Positions 17,887-26,976 of a DNA stretch of 57,771 nt are shown one piece after another. This DNA is from Vagococcus vulneris. GTDB taxonomy: Bacteria; Bacillota; Bacilli; Lactobacillales; Vagococcaceae. Position 1 is the first letter of the stretch. Each line of letters begins with the position of its first letter. The DNA lies in NCBI RefSeq assembly GCF_003950515.1, contig NZ_NGJS01000013.1, positions 1-57,771 on the forward strand. Reading direction: 5' to 3'. Under the pieces are notes generated by a model. That model ran no database searches, was not told the origin of the DNA, and was given only the letters and a program-made list of their open reading frames with translations. Made by a program: the position numbers and the translations under genes.

Positions 17887-19674
17887 GTGAACGAACGTAT
17901 AAAAAATAAATTAGCTTTACTACCTGATCAGCCAGGCTGTTACTTAATGAAAGACAAGCAAGGTACGATTATTTACATTGGGAAAGCTAAAGTTTTGAAA
18001 AATAGAGTGCGATCATATTTCACGGGAAGCCATGATACTAAGACAGAACGATTGGTTAGTGAAATTGTTGACTTTGAATATATTGTGACCGAATCAAATA
18101 CTGAGGCTCTTTTGCTTGAAATTAATCTGATTCAAAAAAACTTGCCTAAGTATAATATTCTTTTAAAAGATGATAAATCCTATCCTTTTATTAAGATTAC
18201 TAATGAAAAGGCTCCACGTTTATTGATTACACGTAAAGTAAAAAAAGATAAGGCGTTGTATTTTGGTCCATACCCGAACGTAAATGCAGCAAATGAAACA
18301 AAGCGGCTACTTGACCGGATTTATCCTTTAAGGAAGTGTAAAAATCTGCCTAATGAGGTGTGTTTGTACTATCACATGGGGCAGTGCTTGGGTCCGTGTA
18401 TTAATCCAGAGGTTGAAGCACAGTATAAGCAAATTGTTGAAGAAATAAAAAGTTTTTTAAACGGTGGATACACGGGTGTTCAAGATGAGTTGGAGCAAAA
18501 GATGTTGACTGCTGCCGAAAATATGAATTTTGAGCAGGCTGCTGAATACCGTGATCAGATTGAAGCAATCCATACAGTTATGACGAAGCAAAAAATGACT
18601 AATGCTGATTTTATTGATCGAGATGTATTTGGGTACGCTGTCGACAAAGGTTGGATGTGTGTGCAAGTCTTTTTTGTCCGACAAGGTAAATTAATTGAGC
18701 GAAGCGTCTTTGACTTTCCTTTCTATAATGAAGCTGAAGACGATTTTCTATCTTTTATGGGACAGTTTTACCAAGAAAATCAACACTTTATTCCTAAAGA
18801 AGTCTTGATTCCAACGAGTATTGATACTGATCTTGTTCAAGCAATTGTTCAGACAAAAGTTTTGCAACCTAAACGAGGTGAGAAGAAAAAACTAGTTGAA
18901 TTAGCAAATAAAAATGCACGAATCTATTTAACCGAGCAGTTTGATTTGATTGAACGAAAACAGGAACGAACTATTGGTGCGGTAGATAAACTGGGTCAGC
19001 ATATGGGGATTCCTTCACCGAATCGCATTGAAGCATTTGATAACTCTAATATTATGGGCACCGATCCAGTATCAGCAATGGTGGTTTATGTGGATGGAAA
19101 GCCAAGTAAACGTGACTATCGGAAATTTAAAATTAAAACAGTTAATGGGCCTGATGATTATGCATCGATGCGTGAAGTCATCTACCGAAGATATGCTCGA
19201 GTTTTAAAAGATGGTTTACCAATTCCAGATTTAATCTTAATTGATGGTGGAAAAGGCCAGGTGCATGCGGCACAAGATGTCCTTTTAAATCAATTAGGCT
19301 TGGATATCCCAATTGCTGGCCTGGCTAAAAATGATAAGCATAAAACAAGTGAATTACTATTTGGTCCGAATTTAGACGTCGTTTCACTACCAAGACAGTC
19401 TCCAGAATTTTTTTTATTACAGCGTATTCAAGATGAAGTCCATCGGTTTGCGATAACATTTCATCGGGAAACACGAAGCAAGACAAGTTTTTCGTCTATT
19501 TTAGATAATATTGACGGATTGGGACCAAAGAGAAAACAAATGCTACTTAAAAAATTTAGGTCTATGAAAGCTATTGAGCAAGCAGAATTAGCAGAGTTAA
19601 TAGCAATAGGGTTGCCTAAAAACATTGCGACGAATGTCTACCAGTACTTTAGTGAAATAAAAAATAAATTATAA
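17887..19674 (+). CDS. uvrC: Excinuclease ABC subunit C
   Basis: The 595-residue dual nuclease of nucleotide excision repair. It shows the N-terminal GIY-YIG domain ([21 protein letters not shown]), a Cys-rich region near 145-165, the UVR segment binding UvrB (about 200-235), the RNase H-like nuclease core ([19 protein letters not shown]) and C-terminal helix-hairpin-helix repeats. GTG at 17887 is favoured, being eight bases after GAGG; the ATG at 17881 is only two bases from it. Confidence 0.93.
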   Translation: MNERIKNKLALLPDQPGCYLMKDKQGTIIYIGKAKVLKNRVRSYFTGSHDTKTERLVSEIVDFEYIVTESNTEALLLEINLIQKNLPKYNILLKDDKSYPFIKITNEKAPRLLITRKVKKDKALYFGPYPNVNAANETKRLLDRIYPLRKCKNLPNEVCLYYHMGQCLGPCINPEVEAQYKQIVEEIKSFLNGGYTGVQDELEQKMLTAAENMNFEQAAEYRDQIEAIHTVMTKQKMTNADFIDRDVFGYAVDKGWMCVQVFFVRQGKLIERSVFDFPFYNEAEDDFLSFMGQFYQENQHFIPKEVLIPTSIDTDLVQAIVQTKVLQPKRGEKKKLVELANKNARIYLTEQFDLIERKQERTIGAVDKLGQHMGIPSPNRIEAFDNSNIMGTDPVSAMVVYVDGKPSKRDYRKFKIKTVNGPDDYASMREVIYRRYARVLKDGLPIPDLILIDGGKGQVHAAQDVLLNQLGLDIPIAGLAKNDKHKTSELLFGPNLDVVSLPRQSPEFFLLQRIQDEVHRFAITFHRETRSKTSFSSILDNIDGLGPKRKQMLLKKFRSMKAIEQAELAELIAIGLPKNIATNVYQYFSEIKNKL

Positions 19675-20017
19675 TTATTGTTTTCTAATAATTTAGATAT
19701 TTAATAAATGAAGTGTTATCTAGGTATCAAGTAACGACTAGTAAAACAATTACGGTTATATTCGTGTTATTTTATATCGGCATATTAGTACTAGTATTCA
19801 CAATCTTTTTCGCAAAAGAAAGGGTTAACACTTGTTGTATAAAGGTACCTTTGTTATAATGGTAATGGAAATAATAACAAATAAAGACGTGAATAAGATA
19901 AAGATTTAACAAGAAAAAATGATAAATTTGCTTTAAATTGTTTGAAACTGAACAGTTGACAATCATGTGAAAAAAAACTATAGTTGATTATGATAATAGA
20001 CGTGGAGGAATTTAAAA
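19675..20017. other. Intergenic region before ndh
   Basis: No gene. It carries at least one good promoter for ndh (19956-19984). A second TATAAT box lies at about 19855-19860, so transcription may start from two places. No clear terminator for uvrC is visible. Confidence 0.6.
19956..19984 (+). promoter_or_regulatory. Sigma-A promoter of ndh
   Basis: TTGACA, a 17-base spacer and TATAGT lie about 33 bases before the ndh start codon. Confidence 0.75.
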
Positions 20018-21223
20018 ATGAGCAAACAAAGAGTTGTTATTTTAGGTGCAGGATATGCAGGATTAAAAACAGTAAAAGAATTACAAAAGAAAGATTTAGA
20101 TATCGAAATTATTATTGTAAACAAAAATGATTATCATTATGAATCAACACAATTGCACGAGGTCGCTGCCGGAACAGAACCTGCAGATAAAATCTGTTTT
20201 AATGTTGAAGATGTCATTAATAAAAGTAAAGTTAAATTTGTTAAAGACACAGTGACAAAAATTAATAAAGATGAACGTACAGTATCATTAGAAAGAACTG
20301 GTGATTTATCTTATGATTATTTAGTTGTGGCATTAGGGTTTGTTTCAGAAACATTTGGCATTCCAGGTGTGGATGAATTCTCATTGCCGCTTGTTGATAT
20401 CAAGACAGCTGAATTAGCTAGAAAACACTTAGACACGACATTAGCTGGTTATCAAAAATCAAAGGATCCTCAAGACTTATCTATCGTTGTATGCGGTGCA
20501 GGGTTTACAAGTATTGAATACTTAGGCGAGATTACTAACCGTATTCCCAAATTAGCAGCTAAGTGGAATTTCCCTAAAGAACAAGTTAAGATTACTTGTA
20601 TTGAAGCAATGCCTAAGTTACTGCCAATGTTCTCAGAAAAACTGGGCACATACGGAATCGATATTTTGAAAAAACGTGGTGTAACATTTAAAGTTGGCAC
20701 GCCAATTAAAGAGATTAAAGATAAAACAGTAGTTTATGAAGAAAATGGTGACCTGAAAGAAATTAAAGCAAACACAATTATTTGGACAACAGGTGTTAAA
20801 GGAAGTCCAGTTATTGGTGAGTCAGGCTTTGATGAAAGACGCGGTCGTGTTATGGTTGAGCCTGACTTAACTGTGGCAGGCTACCCTGAAATATTTATGA
20901 TTGGTGACGTTTGTGCGGTAATGGATAAAGATTCAGGACGTCCATATCCTACAACAGCACAAATCGCTTTAAAACAAGGTGATGCAGTTGCTGAAAACTT
21001 AAGTTTAACTATTAAAAATCAAGCTACAAAACCATTTACATTTAAATCAGCCGGTACAGTAGCATCTATCGGAAATAATGTTGGCATGGGAAATGTTAAA
21101 GGTAAAGAAGTTCGTGGTTATATTGGATCAATCATGAAGAAAAGTATTATCAATAAATCATTATTAGAAGTTGGTAATGCATCAACTCTTCTTAAAAAAG
21201 GTCGTTTTGACTACTATCGTTAA
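20018..21223 (+). CDS. ndh: Type II NADH dehydrogenase
   Basis: A 401-residue membrane-associated flavoprotein that passes electrons from NADH to quinone without pumping protons. It shows the FAD-binding GxGxxG at the N-terminus (VVILGAGYAGLKTVKEL), a second dinucleotide fold (IVVCGAGFTSIEYLGEI), IIWTTGVKGSP, and IGDVCAVMDKDSGRPYPTTAQIALKQG. The C-terminal amphipathic region LLKKGRFDYYR may touch the membrane. GGAGGAAT precedes it. Single-gene unit with its own promoter and terminator. Confidence 0.92.
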   Translation: MSKQRVVILGAGYAGLKTVKELQKKDLDIEIIIVNKNDYHYESTQLHEVAAGTEPADKICFNVEDVINKSKVKFVKDTVTKINKDERTVSLERTGDLSYDYLVVALGFVSETFGIPGVDEFSLPLVDIKTAELARKHLDTTLAGYQKSKDPQDLSIVVCGAGFTSIEYLGEITNRIPKLAAKWNFPKEQVKITCIEAMPKLLPMFSEKLGTYGIDILKKRGVTFKVGTPIKEIKDKTVVYEENGDLKEIKANTIIWTTGVKGSPVIGESGFDERRGRVMVEPDLTVAGYPEIFMIGDVCAVMDKDSGRPYPTTAQIALKQGDAVAENLSLTIKNQATKPFTFKSAGTVASIGNNVGMGNVKGKEVRGYIGSIMKKSIINKSLLEVGNASTLLKKGRFDYYR

Positions 21224-21231
21224 TTAAAAAT

Positions 21232-21282
21232 AACTCTACGTCAAATGATGTAGATGGATAGAAATTAGTAGATTGAAGCAGG
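21232..21282. mobile_element. Relic IS end resembling the ISL3-type element at 49071
   Basis: CTCTACGTCAAATGATGTAG at 21234-21253 and the following bases align with CTCTACATCAAATGATGTGA at 49073-49092 over about 47 bases at roughly three in four identities. No transposase lies next to it. It looks like a single end left by a lost ISL3-type element. Confidence 0.6.
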
Positions 21283-21310
21283 TTATCGTTTTAGATAACT
21301 TGCTTTTTTT
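21278..21310 (+). terminator. Terminator after ndh
   Basis: GCAGGTTATC, a 6-base loop GTTTTA and GATAACTTGC form a stem with one G-U pair, followed by seven T. Confidence 0.85.
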
Positions 21311-21311
21311 A

Positions 21312-21371
21312 TTGACGACATGTAAAATTTTAAGTACTATATCATTAAGTGATATATCACTTAATGATATA
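21312..21371 (+). promoter_or_regulatory. Promoter and perfect 34-bp palindromic operator of the PadR module
   Basis: TTGACG, a 17-base spacer and TACTAT (21335-21340) make a sigma-A promoter. A perfect palindrome at 21338-21371, with half-site TATATCATTAAGTGATA, overlaps the -10 box. The position and length fit a PadR dimer site for self-repression. Confidence 0.8.
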
Positions 21372-21389
21372 TGAAAGGGGATGGCATGC

Positions 21390-21683
21390 TTGGATGATAT
21401 TTTGACAGATTCAATGTACTTAATTCTTTTAACATTGTTAGAACCAAAGCATGGCTATGCTATTATGAAAGACGTAACTGATATGACTCAAGGTGACGTG
21501 TCAATTGGACCAGCAAGTATGTATACGATATTAAAAAAGCTGGTTAAATCAGGTGATATAGAATTAGAAGAGGATGATCATCGTAAAAAAATTTACTTGA
21601 TAACAATGAAAGGCAAAGAAAAGTTATCTCAGGAAATCAATAGACGACGAAAGTTAGTTGAGCTGGGAGAAACACTGGTTTAG
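21390..21683 (+). CDS. PadR family transcriptional regulator (copy 1)
   Basis: A 97-residue winged-helix repressor. Typical PadR features are YLILLTLLEPKHGYAIMKDV, GPASMYTILKKLVKSGDIEL and KIYLITMKGKEKL. I start at TTG 21390 because AAGGGG directly abuts the ATG at 21381, leaving no spacing; the length difference is three residues. A 34-bp palindrome lies at its promoter. It heads a unit with a DUF2812 gene and a two-gene ABC exporter, which it likely represses until an effector binds. Confidence 0.88.
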   Translation: MDDILTDSMYLILLTLLEPKHGYAIMKDVTDMTQGDVSIGPASMYTILKKLVKSGDIELEEDDHRKKIYLITMKGKEKLSQEINRRRKLVELGETLV

Positions 21684-21716
21684 CATCAAATCATAAGATA
21701 AAGAGAGCGAGGCTTC

Positions 21717-22412
21717 ATGATGAAAATCGGTAAAAGAAAATATCTCTATTCGAGAGGGATTACGTTTTATTCAGAATTAGAGTCATTACGTTTAAAACAA
21801 GAACTTGCTAAAGGATGGCAGATTAAAAAATTAAATTTTTTTGGATTTTACGTATTTGAACCAGTTAGACCAGAACATGCTGAAGTTGTAATCGATTTTT
21901 ATACTGGCAAACCTAGCGAAGTAGGAGAGTATTTAGACTTATATGAAGCCAGCGGATGGCAAGTTATGACAAATTATCGGCGAAAATACTATTTTTTAAA
22001 AGCTGCACCAGCAACATCTTTTGTATATACAGATTCTGAGACCTATCAAGAGCGAATAAAATCAGAAAATATATGGCTTATCAAGTGGTACACAATTTAT
22101 GGTGCTATTAGCTTATTATTAGCATTATTTTTCAAATCGGCACTAGTAAAGCAATTGTCTGAGAATATACCTGTAGGACTTTATTACTTTATTTTTGTTT
22201 CTCTGATAGCAGGAATTTTATTTCCTCTTATCGCAATTTTTTTGATTAGCTATTTTCGTGTGACATATCCGACACGGACTGCTAATTTTAAAAATCCAGA
22301 AAAATTTGCTAAGAGACAGCGCTTTGTAAGAGATTCAGTACTAATCATGTTAATTAGTGGCGGCGTTGGTGGTGTGATTGGTATTGTTGTTAGTTATTTG
22401 GGTTTATTATAA
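21717..22412 (+). CDS. DUF2812 domain membrane protein (copy 1)
   Basis: A 231-residue protein with an N-terminal DUF2812 domain (about 1-110: YSRGITFYSELESLRLKQEL, WQIKKLNFFGFYVFEPV, YEASGWQVMTNYRRKYYFLK) and three or four transmembrane segments in the second half, ending GGVGGVIGIVVSYLGLL. DUF2812 genes are typically next to PadR regulators. The role is unknown; a sensor or accessory of the exporter is possible. It lies 33 bases after padR and 19 before the ABC gene. Confidence 0.82.
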   Translation: MMKIGKRKYLYSRGITFYSELESLRLKQELAKGWQIKKLNFFGFYVFEPVRPEHAEVVIDFYTGKPSEVGEYLDLYEASGWQVMTNYRRKYYFLKAAPATSFVYTDSETYQERIKSENIWLIKWYTIYGAISLLLALFFKSALVKQLSENIPVGLYYFIFVSLIAGILFPLIAIFLISYFRVTYPTRTANFKNPEKFAKRQRFVRDSVLIMLISGGVGGVIGIVVSYLGLL

Positions 22413-22431
22413 ATAGATTTGGAGGCGTCAT

Positions 22432-23337
22432 ATGTTAGAAGTTAAGAATTTGACAAAACGTTTTGGAGAGATGACAGCAGTCAACGATGTGTCTTTTACC
22501 ATTAAAGAAGGAACAATTTTAGGATTGATTGGACAAAATGGGGCAGGAAAATCAACAACGTTTCGTCTTATTTTAGATTTTATTGATCCGGATTCGGGAA
22601 ATATATTGTGGGATGGTCATGATATAACTGAAGATGATTATAATATTATCGGTTATTTGCCTGAAGAAAGAGGATTGTATCCGAAAGATACGATTGAAAA
22701 TCAATTGATTTATTTTGCCAAGTTGCGTGGTAAAACAAAGAAAGAGATTGTACCGTTAATCGATTATTGGATGGAAAAATTTCAGGTAAAGGGTAAAAAA
22801 ACGGACAAAGTTAAGTCGTTATCAAAAGGAAATCAGCAAAAAGTTCAATTGATAGCAACACTTATTCATGAACCGAAATTAGTTATTTTAGATGAGCCGT
22901 TTAGTGGATTAGATCCGGTAAATGCTGAACTATTAAAAGCAGGAATTATTGAATTAAAAAGTAAAGGATCATGTGTCATTTTCTCAAGTCATAACATGGA
23001 AAATGTTGAACAAATCTGTGATCATTTAATTATGCTTCGTCAAGGAGACGTGGTGTTGGACGGGCCAGTTCACAGTATTCGAGAGCAGTTTGGACGAACA
23101 CATTTAGAAGTAGAGACTCAATTGTCGTGCTCTGATTTGGCTACAATTGATGGTGTTTTAGATGTTAAAGAAATTCGACCAAATTATTACAATATTCAAT
23201 TAGCAGATAGTGAAGTCGGCAAGGTAATCTTCGAAGACATTATAGCAGCTGGTACGAAATATATTCCAGTATTTAATCAGCAACCGCCGTCATTAGAAGA
23301 TATATTCAAATTAAAAGTAGGTGAAGGTCATGAGTAA
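22432..23337 (+). CDS. ABC transporter ATP-binding protein, NatA-like
   Basis: A 301-residue ATPase of the drug/Na+ exporter group. It has Walker A GLIGQNGAGKST, signature LSKGNQQKVQLIATL, Walker B LVILDEPFSGLDP and the switch histidine in FSSHNMENV. A C-terminal extension of about 80 residues after 215 is common in NatA/YhaQ-type proteins. GGAGGCGTC precedes it. It overlaps the permease gene by 8 bases and belongs to the PadR-controlled unit. Substrate unknown. Confidence 0.9.
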   Translation: MLEVKNLTKRFGEMTAVNDVSFTIKEGTILGLIGQNGAGKSTTFRLILDFIDPDSGNILWDGHDITEDDYNIIGYLPEERGLYPKDTIENQLIYFAKLRGKTKKEIVPLIDYWMEKFQVKGKKTDKVKSLSKGNQQKVQLIATLIHEPKLVILDEPFSGLDPVNAELLKAGIIELKSKGSCVIFSSHNMENVEQICDHLIMLRQGDVVLDGPVHSIREQFGRTHLEVETQLSCSDLATIDGVLDVKEIRPNYYNIQLADSEVGKVIFEDIIAAGTKYIPVFNQQPPSLEDIFKLKVGEGHE

Positions 23338-24574
23338 ATTTTGGGTAGTTGCTTTGGAAACGTATAAAAAGCATGTTAAAACAGTGAGTTTTTTAGTTAT
23401 GGTATTGGCACCGTTCCTAATGATTGCTGTTTCTTTGGGCGCTGGGTATTTCAGCAGCAAAGCTACAGAAGTTGGCAAAATTGCAGTTATCAGTGAAGCG
23501 GTACAAGTAAGAGACCAGTTTATTACACAATCGAAAAAAGATTTTACTGTAGATAAAAAGATAACTACTGAGAAGTCAGCTCAAAAAGCTCTCGAAGAGG
23601 AAAAAATTGATGGTTATTTAGTCATTAAAGAAAAAAATCAACAACTATCATGTGAGTTTATCGGCACCGATACAATGAGTAGTGAAGATTCACAAAAGAT
23701 GCACGGCTATTTGAATAATATACAATTAGCTAAGTCGAGCCAAATGCTGGGATTAAGTCCTCAAGAAGTTCAAAGGTTGATGACGCCCGCACAATTAAAA
23801 AATCGGCAAGTTGATTTCAAGAATCATAAAATGACAGATAAAACAGAAAATCGAATGATCATGACAATGGTCGGTTTCTTTATTGTTATGGCAATGTATA
23901 TGATTGTGATGCTGTATTCTTCTATTACAGCACAAGAAGTCGCCTCTGAAAAAGGGACTCGTATTATGGAAGTTATTCTGTCTAGCACAAGTGCTGCAAA
24001 TCATTTTTATGGAAAAATTGTTGGAATTTCATTAGTTATTTTGACACAAGTCAGTGTTTATTTAGTAACTGGATTAGGCGCATATTACTTTATGCAAGAC
24101 AGTAAGTTGATGAAAGATATTACTGATTCAATATCTGTGGGTGCTATAGCAAAAGGGCTGTTAGGCTACAATTTGTTATTCTTATTATTTGGAGTATTGA
24201 TTTATACGATATTATCAGCATTTATGGGGTCGCTGGTAAGTCGTTCAGAAGATGCTCCTAAAGCGGCGGCACCAGTGACTTATTTAATTTTAGCAGCTGC
24301 TTTACCAGTATTGATGATGGGAATTTCTGATCCACAAAATATTTTGATTAAAATATTTTCATATATTCCGTTCTTTTCATCGTTCTCAATGCCAATTCGT
24401 ATCGCTAATGATGATGTGACACAGCCTGAATTATTCTTTTCAATTGGTTTATTAGTTTTAGCTATTGCTATTTTGTTAAAATTTTCAGCTAAAGTGTATA
24501 AATCAACGGTTCTTATTTATAGTGATAAGAGCATGATGAACGTATTTAAAGATGCTCTAAAATTTAGCAAATAA
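23330..24574 (+). CDS. ABC transporter permease, NatB/YhaP-like
   Basis: A 414-residue permease of the ABC-2 type. One transmembrane segment lies near residues 15-40, a large external domain follows (about 40-175), then five or six transmembrane segments. The segment ITAQEVASEKGTRIMEVILSS is characteristic of NatB-type permeases. ATG at 23330 is chosen, since it follows AGGTGAAGG and codes for a typical opening. The pair probably exports a toxic compound or ion that is sensed through PadR. Confidence 0.87.
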   Translation: MSKFWVVALETYKKHVKTVSFLVMVLAPFLMIAVSLGAGYFSSKATEVGKIAVISEAVQVRDQFITQSKKDFTVDKKITTEKSAQKALEEEKIDGYLVIKEKNQQLSCEFIGTDTMSSEDSQKMHGYLNNIQLAKSSQMLGLSPQEVQRLMTPAQLKNRQVDFKNHKMTDKTENRMIMTMVGFFIVMAMYMIVMLYSSITAQEVASEKGTRIMEVILSSTSAANHFYGKIVGISLVILTQVSVYLVTGLGAYYFMQDSKLMKDITDSISVGAIAKGLLGYNLLFLLFGVLIYTILSAFMGSLVSRSEDAPKAAAPVTYLILAAALPVLMMGISDPQNILIKIFSYIPFFSSFSMPIRIANDDVTQPELFFSIGLLVLAIAILLKFSAKVYKSTVLIYSDKSMMNVFKDALKFSK

Positions 24575-24618
24575 AAAAGAAGCGAACATACTTTAAAAGT
24601 ATCTTCGCTTCTTTTTTC
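24573..24618. terminator. Bidirectional terminator between the ABC exporter and the tRNA-like gene
   Basis: AAAAAAGAAGCGAA and TTCGCTTCTTTTTT form the outer stem of a long hairpin, with ATACTTT/AAGTAT continuing it. The A and T runs let it work on both strands: for the permease on plus and the tRNA-like RNA on minus. Confidence 0.88.
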
Positions 24619-24625
24619 CTGTTAA

Positions 24626-24712
24626 CGTGGACGGCAGGAGTCGAACCTGCACCTATATAATATAATAGGACAAACCCAAAGTTTATATAGTAAAAACACC
24701 AAGTTCATCCAC
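24626..24712 (-). tRNA. Non-canonical tRNA-like gene, possible UUG anticodon, long variable arm
   Basis: The 87-base minus-strand RNA folds like a class II tRNA. The acceptor stem is GTGGATG/CGTCCAC (one G-U), the T arm is GCAGG-TTCGACT-CCTGC with a canonical loop, and there is a 5-bp variable arm CCTAT...ATAGG. A 5-bp anticodon-like stem (ATAAA/TTTGT) carries the loop CTTTGGG, which would place UUG at the anticodon after the U-turn U. Bases 8-9 are AA, not UA, and the D region is only a weak hairpin (TGGTG-TTTT-TACTA) without the GG pair. No CCA is encoded. TATACT lies about 12 bases upstream and a terminator lies just downstream. A normal Gln tRNA is class I, so this is either a tRNA-like RNA, a decayed tRNA or an unusual one. 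Confidence 0.55.
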
Positions 24713-24784
24713 TTAATATATATAGTATAACTGATATTTTTTAAGGAATTTATAGGAAAGTATGAATTTTTTTAGTTATTTTCA

Positions 24785-24812
24785 AAAAAAATCCACCGCT
24801 CGAAAGCGATGG
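24785..24812 (-). terminator. Terminator of rpsD
   Basis: On the minus strand CCATCGCT-TTCG-AGCGGTGG forms an 8-bp stem with a UUCG loop, followed by ATTTTTTT. Confidence 0.88.
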
Positions 24813-24832
24813 TAAAAGGATATAAGAAACTC

Positions 24833-25444
24833 TTATAGTTTTTGGTTGTAGAATTCAACGACGAATGACTCGTCAACTTCTTGTGGTAATTCATCACGTT
24901 CTGGTAAACGAGTTAAGCTACCTTCAAGTTTTTCAGCGTCAAAGCTTACAAATGCAGGACGACCTACAGTTGATTCAGCAGCTTCTTTGATGAAAGTTAA
25001 ATCTTTAGATTTTTCGCGAACAGAAATAACTTGTCCAACTTCCACTTCGTATGAAGGGATGTCGACGCGTTTTCCGTCAACTAAGATATGTCCGTGGTTT
25101 ACAAACTGACGTGCTTGACGACGAGTTGATGCTAAACCTAGACGGTAAACAACGTTGTCTAAACGACGTTCTAAGAAGATCATGAAGTTAACACCATGTT
25201 TACCTTCTTTAACTTTTCCAGCTCTTACGAATAAGTTACGGAATTGACGTTCGTTTAAACCGTACATAAGACGTAATTTTTGTTTTTCAGTTAATTGCAT
25301 ACCATATTCAGATTTGTTTCTTCTTTGGTTAGGTCCGTGTTGACCTGGTGCGTAAGGGCGACGAGCTAATTCTTTACCAGTTCCTGATAATGAAATACCT
25401 AAACGTCTTGAAATTTTCCAACTTGGTCCAGTATAACGTGACAT
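24833..25444 (-). CDS. rpsD: 30S ribosomal protein S4
   Basis: The 203-residue primary 16S rRNA-binding protein that starts assembly of the 30S body. It opens [15 protein letters not shown] and has the S4 RNA-binding domain at about 92-155 ([28 protein letters not shown]). GGAGG lies eight bases before the ATG at 25444; an upstream in-frame ATG would place the ribosome site inside the gene. It stands alone, as in many Firmicutes, with a long leader. Confidence 0.95.
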   Translation of the reverse strand: MSRYTGPSWKISRRLGISLSGTGKELARRPYAPGQHGPNQRRNKSEYGMQLTEKQKLRLMYGLNERQFRNLFVRAGKVKEGKHGVNFMIFLERRLDNVVYRLGLASTRRQARQFVNHGHILVDGKRVDIPSYEVEVGQVISVREKSKDLTFIKEAAESTVGRPAFVSFDAEKLEGSLTRLPERDELPQEVDESFVVEFYNQKL

Positions 25445-25661
25445 TAAAAAGTCCTCCAATATAATTGTGTTTTTTTTGGAGTAAAATAAGATCTTGAAAA
25501 TATTAACATTCGGATAGTGTGTCTTTCAATCTTCACTCTTGCAGCCGTAGTTACACAATTGAACCTATTGCTAGGCAGACAAACTAAGAACGAGCTGTTT
25601 ATTTTCTAGCTGCATTATTTTACACGCCTTTTATTATAACGTTTCTCATAGAAGAAAGCAA
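25445..25661 (-). promoter_or_regulatory. rpsD promoter and long leader, likely S4 autoregulatory RNA
   Basis: On the minus strand TTGCTT (25656-25661), a 17-base spacer and TATAAT (25633-25638) make a clear promoter. The leader of about 180 bases before the start can form local stems, e.g. around the segment with CTGCCTAGCAATAGG. In Firmicutes S4 represses its own mRNA through such a leader. I infer the same here from position; the pseudoknot was not proven by eye. Confidence 0.6.
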
Positions 25662-25784
25662 ATAGTATTTTACTTTTAATCATAAAACACATGTGATTTT
25701 ATTAACAAATGTTATTGCTTTCATTTTTGTCATTCGATATAGTGAATAAATAAACAAATTTTAAAATAGGGGAATCAACAAAAG

Positions 25785-26576
25785 ATGGAAAAACAATCAG
25801 AATTGATGGGGAAATTAGATTATTCAATTAATAAGAAGCAGCATTTGATTACAAACAGCTTTAGCAGATATGCTTTACGTTCAGTACTTGCTACGCTTTA
25901 CTTGAGTTTAGGGTCAGCAATAGCATTAGGCTTGGGTTTAAAATTTGACGGTGCAACCGGAAAATTGCTTTATGCTGCAGCATTCGGTTTAGGTTTAGTG
26001 CTGATAATCTTTTTGAACGCAGAATTAGGTACATCAAACATGATGTATATGACCGTTGCAAAATACCGTAAGAAACTGACAACAGGCCAAGCAGCCAAAA
26101 TATTAGGTGTCTGCGTCTTATTTAATTTAATTGGTGCCCTAGTATGTGCTTATTTACTCGCACAAACCGATGCTTTTAAAGGTTTGTCAGGTGATAATTT
26201 CTTAGCTCATATTGTAGAAGCAAAATTAGATAAAACAGTCATGCAAACACTGATTGAAGGGATTTTTGCAAATATTATCGTTAACTTAGCCGTAGTCATG
26301 TCGATGGTTGTCAAAGGTGATGCCGGAAGAATCATGGCGATTATTCTAGTCATTTCAATTTTCACGTTTTTAGGATTTGAGCACGTTATCGCTAATTTTA
26401 TCTACTTTCCGTTAGCCTATTTTTCAGCAGCTAGTCCGCTTGCCGGTCTGACATTAAGCGGTATTGGGTTAAATTTGATTATGACCTTTATCGGCAATTT
26501 TATTGGCGGCGGATTAGTTATTGGGTTAGGCTATGCTTGGCTTAATAAACAACCAGAACTACACTATTTAGATTAA
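25785..26576 (+). CDS. Formate/nitrite transporter family channel
   Basis: A 263-residue FNT family protein with six transmembrane segments, each pair enclosing a broken helix. Seen are LGSAIALGLGLKFDG, FGLGLVLIIFLNAELGTSNMMYM, GIFANIIVNLAVVMSM and NFIGGGLVIGLGYAWLN. FNT channels carry formate, nitrite, hydrosulfide or lactate as weak acids. No pyruvate formate-lyase gene is near, so the substrate is open. AGGGGAAT precedes the start; a terminator follows. Confidence 0.87.
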   Translation: MEKQSELMGKLDYSINKKQHLITNSFSRYALRSVLATLYLSLGSAIALGLGLKFDGATGKLLYAAAFGLGLVLIIFLNAELGTSNMMYMTVAKYRKKLTTGQAAKILGVCVLFNLIGALVCAYLLAQTDAFKGLSGDNFLAHIVEAKLDKTVMQTLIEGIFANIIVNLAVVMSMVVKGDAGRIMAIILVISIFTFLGFEHVIANFIYFPLAYFSAASPLAGLTLSGIGLNLIMTFIGNFIGGGLVIGLGYAWLNKQPELHYLD

Positions 26577-26617
26577 AATCTTAATCAATAATACACTTAA
26601 TATTATTGAGATAAAAC

Positions 26618-26650
26618 AAAGGAGTCGAAGAAAAAATCTTCGGCTCCTTT
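26618..26650 (+). terminator. Terminator after the FNT channel gene
   Basis: AAAGGAGTCGAAGA and TCTTCGGCTCCTTT form a 14-bp stem with one G-U pair. Confidence 0.85.
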
Positions 26651-26976
26651 CAATTTTTAGTTAGTCTAGTTATACGTTGTTAAAGGAATTATTTCTGACC
26701 ATCTAAGGTAATGATTGATAAATTAAACTTAAAGAGCAGACAGGTAGTTCTCAATTTTTCATGATAGAAATATTTTGTCGTATTTGACTGCTAAAACACC
26801 TTATAGATTAAAAATTTCTTTATCTTAAAATATATTTGCTAGTATTTATAAATGATTAGAGAGACAAATGTCTCCTTTTTTCGGTAAGCGCTTTCTTAAA
26901 AGCGGTATTTTAAGAGAAATAATACAGTGATTATTCTTAATTATCTAGTTATAATATTATATATAAGGAGGATGAA
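26651..26976 (+). promoter_or_regulatory. Regulatory region of the CRP-type nucleoside operon
   Basis: No gene. TATAAT (26950-26955) lies 21 bases before the start codon, but no good -35 box stands 17 bases upstream, as expected for an activator-dependent promoter. An imperfect palindrome with TTAAGA...TCTTAA ends lies at 26910-26940, right at the -35 position. GAGACAAATGTCTC (about 26860-26873) is a perfect small palindrome. GTAAGCGCTTTC (26884-26895) resembles a catabolite-responsive element. Confidence 0.55.

Noticed and set aside
24626-24712. Part of tmRNA or an att site for an integrated element
   Set aside because: The sequence lacks the tmRNA ends and tag frame, and no integrase gene or direct repeat is found near.
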